Assembly: GCF_014651815.1 (NCBI RefSeq)
Contig: NZ_BMXP01000014.1
Coordinates: 1-64,000, forward strand
DNA length: 64,000 nt
Reading direction: 5' to 3'
Origin: Alteromonas halophila
GTDB lineage: Bacteria > Pseudomonadota > Gammaproteobacteria > Enterobacterales > Alteromonadaceae
Every line of letters starts with the position of its first letter. Positions within the stretch are counted from its first letter, which is position 1. The notes beneath the pieces are model-generated. The model was not told the DNA's origin. It made no database searches and worked only from the letters and a program-made list of their open reading frames with translations. The translations under genes were made by a program, and so were the position numbers. Below are positions 1-5,642 of the stretch, one piece after another.

Positions 1-125
<125 letters not shown>

Positions 126-126
126 G

Positions 127-210
127 GCGATTCAAATTGCGGCCGATCCAGAGCATGAGAGTAATGCTAAAATCGCTATAGCTGAGGCTTTCATAAAATT
201 TCATCCTTGA
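127..210 (+). pseudogene. possible tail of a gene interrupted by the IS element
   Basis: Directly after the inferred IS end, one frame is open without any start codon and ends in TGA at 208-210. It encodes 27 residues including QIAADPEHES and AIAEAFIKFHP, which read like ordinary protein sequence. The lack of a start and the abutting IS end suggest the 3' remnant of a gene split by the insertion. The product is not recognised. It may equally be chance, since only 84 bases are involved. Confidence 0.25.
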
Positions 211-282
211 AGTTATCACCTGAAACGTAAGACAATACTCGTCGGAAAATCAATATAAATCAGATTACTAAGGAAAGTGCCA

Positions 283-720
283 ATGCGTTTTGCAATTATT
301 CTGCTCTCTTTACTGGCTGCTCAGGCCTCAGCTTTTGAGTTCGCTGGATTCAAAAGCGGCTCAAGTGAAGAAGAGGTACAGGCCAAACTCGAAGCGATGG
401 GTGCATCGAACTACAGCATTCAAACTTCATCGATTATGCCCAGTAGCCTCAAAAGCATCGACTTCAAACCTTCAGTAAGAACCTTTTTCGATCACAATGA
501 CCATCTTTACAAGATGGAATTGCAATACTCAAAAAATGATTTTGAAAATCAATTTGGTGATAATGCTGACCTCCAAATGTTTGCCGATGCGTTTGTCACT
601 AAATACGGCGATGCCGAAATTAGCTCCAACAATCGTAAAATCACAGTAACACTTGAAGACAAGAAACTCGCTGAAGCGTTCTACAATCACAAAGTAAATG
701 AGATGGCTGAAAAGCTTTAA
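283..720 (+). CDS. small exported protein of unknown function
   Basis: The 145-residue product begins with a clear signal peptide (MRFAIILLSLLAAQASA, probable cleavage after residue 17) and so is probably periplasmic or secreted. The mature part is about 128 residues, hydrophilic, mixed alpha/beta in character and without cysteines. I recognise no family. The ATG at 283 is preferred over the upstream in-frame GTG at 277 because aagga at 270-274 lies 8 bases before it. It stands alone between the IS end and a gene-free stretch, on the same strand as the next gene but about 300 bases away. Confidence 0.65.
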   Translation: MRFAIILLSLLAAQASAFEFAGFKSGSSEEEVQAKLEAMGASNYSIQTSSIMPSSLKSIDFKPSVRTFFDHNDHLYKMELQYSKNDFENQFGDNADLQMFADAFVTKYGDAEISSNNRKITVTLEDKKLAEAFYNHKVNEMAEKL

Positions 721-1016
721 GTTACACGAACGGGCAGAATATACCTCTGTTCCTTAACTGTACTAGCTGAGACCTGATCTGACAGTTACCCGGTGGGACC
801 AAGACATATTTAATGAAGCCTCCGTGTACTTTGCAGGGAAGTCAAAGATGTGTACGCGCTCATACATGATTTTGAGCACCTTACTCTACTTTGTTGAGAT
901 GATGGTACATGCTGAAGACTGCAGTAAGCAGTTAATCTGTCAATAATGGCGGCGAAGTGGCGCTCATAGAAGACTGACAAATTAGATAATAACGACAATA
1001 GTTAGGAGTTGCATTT
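721..1016. other. gene-free stretch
   Basis: About 296 bases separate the exported protein from the cold-shock-domain gene. Short open frames exist on both strands, but none has a supported start or a recognisable product. The sequence has the look of decayed insertion DNA but matches nothing I can name. The last bases supply the ribosome binding site (aggag, 1004-1008) of the next gene. Confidence 0.4.
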
Positions 1017-1457
1017 TTGAAAGGGACAATTAAAAGTTTTCGCCATGATAAAGGCTATGGATTTGTTCGCGCTGAATGCGGGGAGGAGTATTTCTTTCAC
1101 ATCTCGGGGTACTCAGGTGATCACGCATTTTTGAATTCGGGTGAGGCTGTAACTTTTTCCTTAGATAAAGATAATGAAGGCCGGTTCAGAGCTGTTCAGA
1201 TGATGACTGAACGTGCGGATGTTCCAAAAGTTGCGAAAGCCGATAGTGCAACAGGAACTAGTAATGGCCTGCCATATTGTAAAAGCTGCAAGAAGAGCGT
1301 AATGCCTCGGATGGGGTTTTACAAAGGTAAACCCTATAAAGGCTACTGTCCTTACTGCGCTTCAACAGTGAAACATTATTTTATGGCAAAGCTTGGTTAT
1401 TGGGTGTGGGGAGTTGTATTACTTTTGGGAGTAACGATGTTGATCGCGACATCTTGA
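1017..1457 (+). CDS. cold-shock-domain protein with zinc ribbon and C-terminal membrane segment
   Basis: The 146-residue product has three parts. Residues 1-65 are a cold-shock (OB-fold) nucleic-acid-binding domain with RNP1-like GYGFVR (residues 13-18) and RNP2-like EYFFHIS. Residues about 86-115 contain two CxxC pairs (YCKSC and YCPYC), expected to bind zinc. Residues about 124-143 are a single hydrophobic membrane segment at the extreme C-terminus. The predicted product is a tail-anchored inner-membrane protein with its RNA/DNA-binding domain in the cytoplasm. The start is TTG at 1017, with aggag 8 bases upstream; no in-frame ATG offers an alternative before the domain. CSD-plus-membrane fusions (for example with DUF1294) are known in proteobacteria, but this zinc-ribbon form is not one I can name. 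Confidence 0.8.
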   Translation: MKGTIKSFRHDKGYGFVRAECGEEYFFHISGYSGDHAFLNSGEAVTFSLDKDNEGRFRAVQMMTERADVPKVAKADSATGTSNGLPYCKSCKKSVMPRMGFYKGKPYKGYCPYCASTVKHYFMAKLGYWVWGVVLLLGVTMLIATS

Positions 1458-1580
1458 ATTGAAAGCCGGGCTGTTACCTTATCTGAATTTTAATTTGTAG
1501 TGACTCATATCCGATCTGACACATGATGAGAAAGTTTCCATTTGGCCGTACTGGCAGCAATGAGCGATAACCAGACCGTC

Positions 1581-1600
1581 ACCACCGCGAAGGCGGTGGT
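1581..1600. repeat. short GC-rich hairpin in AT-rich DNA
   Basis: A perfect 8-bp stem (accaccgc, 1581-1588; gcggtggt, 1593-1600) closes a gaag loop. No T-run follows on either strand, so it is a poor terminator. It is GC-rich in AT-rich surroundings and resembles REP/IS-end hairpins. The minus-strand open frame 1579-1779 ends inside it, which argues against that frame being an intact gene. Confidence 0.5.
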
Positions 1601-1794
1601 CTCTTCAAGACAATCAACGGACGTTCTACGCCCGCATAAGGGGCAGTAGAAGAAGCCACTAACCCAATAAAACTATACTGCATTACAAATACAATACTAT
1701 TTACGCCTACCGACACCGAATCCAGCAACAATATTGGAGTAATAGCTCCCAAAGCCAACCCCAAAATTGCGAATAACAAGCCACTTCGCCATTT

Positions 1795-1990
1795 TTAAAG
1801 GTTTAACTTCGAACGAATATAAATTAGCGGATAGGCAAGAGCCACAGACCAAATAAATGCTACAGGAAAAGCAAACAAGCCAAATAATATTGAAGCCCCA
1901 GAATAATCGGGGAGTGCAATAGTTATCAACGCCAATGCGAAAATTAAACTTGCATAAAAGCTTGCGATTAAGCAGTGCTTAAAATTAACT
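1795..1990 (-). pseudogene. remnant of a small membrane protein gene
   Basis: The minus strand holds an open frame without an acceptable start codon. It encodes about 64 residues with two strongly hydrophobic stretches (SFYASLIFALALITIAL and ILFGLFAFPVAFIW) and a basic end (YIRSKLNL) before TAA at 1795-1797. A second hydrophobic open frame follows at 1779-1579, starting only with TTG. The two may be parts of one decayed or frameshifted membrane-protein gene. No family is recognised. Confidence 0.3.
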
Positions 1991-2005
1991 CCCTAGCAAT
2001 ATATA

Positions 2006-2047
2006 ATTTAAATTATGTGGACTCTAAAAACCGCATATTAATTTTTA
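2006..2047. repeat. direct repeat copy A (42 bp)
   Basis: This 42-base segment recurs at 2484-2525 with only three substitutions. The shared core includes ggactcta and ccgcatattaattttta. Copy A lies just beyond the stop codon of the Cys-rich-tail gene (2052-2396, minus) and copy B upstream of its start, so the pair brackets that single gene with a period of 478 bases. Confidence 0.85.
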
Positions 2048-2051
2048 GGTT

Positions 2052-2396
2052 TTAACAACAGACGCACCCACTACTGCCGTATACGCAGTGCCTAACACCA
2101 TTACGAGTACAGCATGAACAACATCTCATTATATTTAAAGATTCATCAACGTATTGTGGTATGACAGTTACTGCACCTTCACAAAGTAACACCGATAAAG
2201 ATTTTAATTTTGAGGCATCACCAACTTGGCCACTCACATCTAGTTCAGGTATTTCAATTTTGACTTTATCGTCATTGAGGCTCAATAAATTTGCTTTTAT
2301 AGAAACAGCTTTATCTCCCCCTTTTAATTGCGCTCCAGAAACCTCTATGTCATCAACACCATCACATACACTAATGAAAACCTTTACATCATCCAT
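2052..2396 (-). CDS. small protein with acidic N-terminal part and very Cys-rich C-terminal tail
   Basis: The 114-residue product has an N-terminal part of about 90 residues that is acidic, lacks a signal peptide and has one Cys near residue 5-10 and one near 72. Its last 23 residues contain eight cysteines (clusters CCSCC and GCVCC, the chain ending in Cys-Cys). A strong ribosome binding site (aaggag) sits 6 bases before the ATG at 2396, so it is probably translated. The layout, a leader-like acidic region followed by a short Cys/Gly/Ser-rich tail, resembles a RiPP (ribosomally made, modified peptide) precursor. No modifying enzyme or transporter is visible nearby, so a metal-binding or redox small protein is equally possible. 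It is bracketed by a 42-bp direct repeat. Confidence 0.7.
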   Translation of the reverse strand: MDDVKVFISVCDGVDDIEVSGAQLKGGDKAVSIKANLLSLNDDKVKIEIPELDVSGQVGDASKLKSLSVLLCEGAVTVIPQYVDESLNIMRCCSCCTRNGVRHCVYGSSGCVCC

Positions 2397-2483
2397 TTTT
2401 ATCTCCTTGATTTAGATATATTTTTTACAGCATACTTACTTCCAACCACTAGTACTCATTACTACCACTTAAACGAAATCTAT

Positions 2484-2525
2484 ATTTAAATGATGCGGAC
2501 TCTAAGAACCGCATATTAATTTTTA
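2484..2525. repeat. direct repeat copy B (42 bp)
   Basis: This copy matches 2006-2047 at 39 of 42 positions. It lies about 90 bases upstream of the start of the Cys-rich-tail gene, so it could contribute to that gene's promoter or mark the edge of a duplicated or inserted unit. Confidence 0.85.
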
Positions 2526-2595
2526 TCATACCGGAACATTTCCCGCTATCCTTTGCCGTGACTGCGCTGGCATCACTTTTAATATTTTGTGAACC

Positions 2596-2629
2596 TATTT
2601 ATATGCGAACAACTGTTCGCATATAAATA
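2596..2629. repeat. perfect 34-bp AT-rich palindrome
   Basis: Two perfect 16-base arms (tatttatatgcgaaca and its complement) are separated by two bases. No T-tract follows, and the stem is AT-rich, so it is not a convincing intrinsic terminator. It could be a dimeric regulator's operator or a recombination/cruciform site. The rest of 2397-2928 holds no gene I can support; it includes copy B of the direct repeat and one arm of the flanking inverted repeat at 2881-2894. Confidence 0.75.
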
Positions 2630-2880
2630 AATCACTATTGGCATAAAACAGCTTCACGCTGCCAAGTCATACGCTTAGGCGTTCGCAATACTGGTGAGTG
2701 AAAAATAAAGCGAATTGATGCTTTCAGCGATTCCCTCAGCGCCAGCAATACGTACGGAGCAGCCTAACAGCGTCAGAGCCTTCTTGAGACAAACAGCAGA
2801 GCGTCAGGGGGGGATATCGGACTTCCTAGTTGTGCCATTAGCAGTCGTTGGGTGCTTCTAATGGAAAGACCAAAAAGGAA

Positions 2881-2894
2881 TAAAGTGGATCTGA
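2881..2894. repeat. left arm of a 14-bp inverted repeat flanking a two-gene module
   Basis: The sequence taaagtggatctga here is the exact reverse complement of tcagatccacttta at 3905-3918. From memory, similar ggtcagatccacttt sequences accompany IS200/RAYT-type and other mobile DNA in marine gammaproteobacteria; this is not checked. The arms enclose the genes at 2929-3129 and 3132-3731. Confidence 0.6.
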
Positions 2895-2928
2895 TCCATT
2901 TTATTTTCAGTTATCGAAAATTTTACTT

Positions 2929-3129
2929 TTACATATGACTCTGCACCGAGTGCCCACATTTTCTGCATTTAGTTGTAGGATTACCAACTTCAAAACCTGA
3001 ACAATTGCATTTATTGCATTTAGAACCTCTCTCTATAGCTAAGGAAATACTTTGTTCTAGTTCCTTAGCTCGATCATCAGACAAGTTCATTTCTTTAATA
3101 TCTTTATCAGATAAATATTTGTATTTCAT
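2929..3129 (-). CDS. small zinc-ribbon-like protein
   Basis: The 66-residue product has a charged helical N-terminal half (about residues 1-35). Its C-terminal half has two CxxC pairs (CNKC and CRKC, plus one extra Cys) spaced as in a zinc ribbon, ending GHSVQSHM. The ATG at 3129 lies two bases after the stop of the secreted-protein gene upstream, with aagga 9 bases ahead of the start, so the two are co-transcribed. No membrane segment or signal peptide is present, and the product is expected in the cytoplasm. The function is not recognised. Confidence 0.6.
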   Translation of the reverse strand: MKYKYLSDKDIKEMNLSDDRAKELEQSISLAIERGSKCNKCNCSGFEVGNPTTKCRKCGHSVQSHM

Positions 3130-3131
3130 AG

Positions 3132-3731
3132 TTACAATTCCTTATATTTTTTCAAAGTTTTCTCAACTAGCTCAATTCTATTGGTAGCCAAAAAAATTAT
3201 CCCTATTTCATTAACGGATATAGTAGTTGGCTCATTTAATTGAAACTGCTCTTTTATATAATCCACGCTAAAGTAGCCACTAGCTGAATTGCAATCATTA
3301 TTTATAGGATCTGCCGAGCAGAACTTCAATCTCAATGAAACTAAAAGAACCCCTGAGTCATCATCGTAGACACAACTTTTTCGCTTAAATATACCATCAG
3401 CTATTTTTTTAGGGTGCTTTTTTCCCTGCTCATGGAAGTCGAGCCTTGATATCGATGAATGAATATCTGAATCACCAACAAATGTGCCTTCTGATACACG
3501 TAGCGCAGACGAGTATTCATAATTTTCTTTGAAAGTTACAATCCAAATTTTACTTATTGATTGTCCCTTGTTGATGTTTTTATCTTCATCGCAATTTGTT
3601 TTCTCAAATAACTCTAACGTCGATTGAGATGGGAATCTAATATCTGGTTCTTTGATTGAAGGAGAGTTCGCAAAAACGAGGTTGTTATAGAAAAGCAGTA
3701 ATAAAAACAAAAAGCGAGTAATAATAATCAC
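3132..3731 (-). CDS. exported protein of unknown function
   Basis: The 199-residue product starts with a signal peptide (ITRFLFLLLLFYNNLVFA, cleavage near residue 22), so it is periplasmic or secreted. The mature chain contains four or five cysteines and no membrane segment. Its composition (rich in Asn, Lys, Ile and Ser) matches the AT-rich local DNA and differs from the core genes of the window, suggesting acquired DNA. The only available start is GTG at 3731, with gggag 4-5 bases upstream, a somewhat tight spacing. It forms an operon with the zinc-ribbon gene downstream. No family is recognised. Confidence 0.65.
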   Translation of the reverse strand: MIIITRFLFLLLLFYNNLVFANSPSIKEPDIRFPSQSTLELFEKTNCDEDKNINKGQSISKIWIVTFKENYEYSSALRVSEGTFVGDSDIHSSISRLDFHEQGKKHPKKIADGIFKRKSCVYDDDSGVLLVSLRLKFCSADPINNDCNSASGYFSVDYIKEQFQLNEPTTISVNEIGIIFLATNRIELVEKTLKKYKEL

Positions 3732-4198
3732 AGTGCTCCCTCACAAAGTTTATATTAAGCTTTTGCCGCTAGGTACTATAACCTAATAGATAGTTTAAAA
3801 TTTCGGATTGTCAAGAGTATAAGAAAAATACAAGCTGTATTCACCCCCTGCTCTACAGCTATCTTATAGACTAGCTCAGTTTGTTGAATTTTGAATAAAT
3901 GGGGTCAGATCCACTTTAAATACCATAGTGCGGAGTACTAATCATTTAAAGAAAGGGTTGAGTAAACTAAATTTCCACTTCTTGGCTTCAGCAGAGCATC
4001 ACCATTAAGGTGTTGACGATCCGCTATTCGCTCAATTTAACAGTTCACTCTGAAAATTCCTGAACGGCTGAAATACGTACTAAGGAGACCCTCGCCTGCG
4101 CGAGGGTGACGAACTGAGTTTGGTAAGCTTCAGACGTCATCGTTTGAAAGCGAAGAACGTCTTAATATGTCCATTAATTAACTAAAAACGTGCGATAA
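3732..4198. other. gene-free boundary region
   Basis: No supported gene is seen. The stretch holds the right arm of the flanking inverted repeat (tcagatccacttta, 3905-3918) and a perfect 8-bp hairpin (accctcgc at 4088-4095, gcgagggt at 4100-4107) lacking a T-run. Base composition shifts here from the AT-rich accessory DNA to the more balanced core sequence. Confidence 0.5.
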
Positions 4199-4248
4199 AC
4201 GCCTACGGCCGGAGGCGTGATTAGCGTTCAGTCAGCCATGCTGGCTGA
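4199..4248 (-). terminator. probable terminator of the prp operon
   Basis: Two hairpins follow prpF on the minus strand. The first (4232-4248) has a perfect 7-bp stem. The second (4199-4218) has two 10-base GC-rich arms with one mismatch and continues into TTTAT on the minus strand. The second is the better intrinsic terminator, though its T-run is short. Confidence 0.5.
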
Positions 4249-4266
4249 GTAAAAATCCGTTACAGC

Positions 4267-5448
4267 TTAGAAGGCATCACCGGGGACACGCACATGTCCT
4301 TCCATCAGTACCCGCGCTGAACGGCTCATCACCGCTTCTTCAATATGCCAGCGGCCATCAATCAGCTCTGCTTTGGCGCCAACCTGAAGGGTGCCCGACG
4401 GGTGACCGAATGTCACAGCACTGCGATCCTTGCCGCCAGCGGCGCGGTTTACCAGCGTATCAGGAATGGCAGCCGCCGCTGCAATAGCCACGGCGGCGGT
4501 GCCCATCATGGCATGATGCAGCTTGCCCATGGACATGGCGCGAACCAATACATCAATGTCATTGCCCAGCACATCCTTACCGCTTGAGGCCTTGTAATCG
4601 CGGGGCGGCGCGACCATTGCTACTTTCGGTGTATGCTGACGTGCGGCGGCTTCACCCACATCGCTGATAAGTCCCATCTTCACCGCCCCGTAGGCGCGGA
4701 TAGCCTCAAACCGGGCCAGGGCGTCCGGGTCGCTGTTGATATCGTCCTGCAGTTCAGTACCGGTATAGCCGATGTCGGCGGCATCGATAAAAATAGTGGG
4801 GATGCCGGCATTGATCATGGTGGCGTCAAGGGTGCCAACACCGGGCACATCCAGCTTGTCGATAAGTCGACCGGTAGGGAAGATGGCACCTTCGCCGTCG
4901 GCCGGATCCTTAAACGCAATTTTTACTTCGGCGGCCGGGAAGGTGACGCCGTCCAGTTCAAAGTCACCGGTTTCCTGTACTTCACCATTGGTCATGGGCA
5001 CATGGGCAATAATCGCTTTGCTGATATTTACCTGCCAGATGCGCACTTCGGCAATGCCGTTTTCCGGCAACCGGCTTTTATCCACCATGCCCTGACTGAT
5101 AGCGAACGCGCCCACTGCGGCGGTCAGATTGCCACAGTTGCCGCTCCAGTCGATAAAGGGCTTATCAATAGCGACCTGACCAAACAGATAATCGACGTCG
5201 TACCCGTCCCGCTCGCTGCGATTCAGGATCACAGTTTTACTGGTGCTGGAGGTGGCACCACCCATGCCGTCGGTCTGTTTTCCATACGGGTCCGGGCTGC
5301 CAATCACACGCAGTAACAACGCGTCCCGGGCTGCGCCGGGTGTCTTCGCAGATTCTGGCAAATCGTTTAAATTGAAAAACACACCTTTACTGGTGCCGCC
5401 GCGCATGTAGGTCGCGGGTACTTTAATTTGTGGTGCATGCTGTGTCAT
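4267..5448 (-). CDS. prpF: 2-methylaconitate cis-trans isomerase PrpF
   Basis: This 393-residue protein isomerises 2-methylaconitate so that the AcnD route of the 2-methylcitrate cycle (propionate breakdown) can proceed. It has the PrpF-family (DAP-epimerase-like) signatures MRGGTSKG (residues 15-22), DGMGGATSSTSK with Lys at 71, and GNCGN with Cys at 105; a Lys and Cys at about these places are implicated in catalysis in the family. The length is normal. It is the last gene of the minus-strand prp operon. It is separated from acnD by an unusually long 194-base spacer filled with GC-rich hairpins, yet acnD and prpF always work together, so co-transcription is still likely. The protein is cytoplasmic. 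Confidence 0.95.
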   Translation of the reverse strand: MTQHAPQIKVPATYMRGGTSKGVFFNLNDLPESAKTPGAARDALLLRVIGSPDPYGKQTDGMGGATSSTSKTVILNRSERDGYDVDYLFGQVAIDKPFIDWSGNCGNLTAAVGAFAISQGMVDKSRLPENGIAEVRIWQVNISKAIIAHVPMTNGEVQETGDFELDGVTFPAAEVKIAFKDPADGEGAIFPTGRLIDKLDVPGVGTLDATMINAGIPTIFIDAADIGYTGTELQDDINSDPDALARFEAIRAYGAVKMGLISDVGEAAARQHTPKVAMVAPPRDYKASSGKDVLGNDIDVLVRAMSMGKLHHAMMGTAAVAIAAAAAIPDTLVNRAAGGKDRSAVTFGHPSGTLQVGAKAELIDGRWHIEEAVMSRSARVLMEGHVRVPGDAF

Positions 5449-5642
5449 ATCTGTTTTGGTCCTATCAGATTCAATATTCTCTTTAATGTTGCTACCAACG
5501 GCAGCGATAGGGAGAGGGCGGTTTTCACTCTCCGGGCCCTCTGCCGCAGGGAGGCGGCAGCGTAGCGCCCAGGGATAGGTCCACCGCGTGCCCGGAAGGG
5601 GAAAGCGCCCCCTCCCAGCTCACTGCGAAGTGCCCACTGCAA
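5449..5642. repeat. GC-rich REP-like spacer between acnD and prpF
   Basis: This spacer is much longer than the others in the operon and strongly GC-rich. It contains a perfect 7-bp hairpin (ctgccgc at 5541-5547, gcggcag at 5554-5560) and further C/G blocks. The open frames across it have low-complexity Pro/Arg/Gly translations and are not genes. It looks like an inserted intergenic repeat. Confidence 0.5.

Noticed and set aside
773-793. gacctgatctgacagttaccc as an insertion-sequence end
   Set aside because: It resembles known IS tips, but no partner inverted repeat or transposase fragment could be found.
810-998. 62-residue minus-strand frame as a transposase fragment
   Set aside because: Composition is Ser/Arg/Leu-rich with no recognisable motif and no start signal.
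1579-1779. 66-residue minus-strand open frame as a membrane protein
   Set aside because: It starts only with TTG without a ribosome binding site and ends inside a GC-rich hairpin (RPPPSRW). It is more likely decayed or chance sequence.
2762-2853. GCCTAAC and GTTGGGT, 92 bases apart, as an integron attC site
   Set aside because: They fit the RYYYAAC/GTTRRRY pattern, but the inner L-box arms do not pair and no cassette array or integrase is visible.
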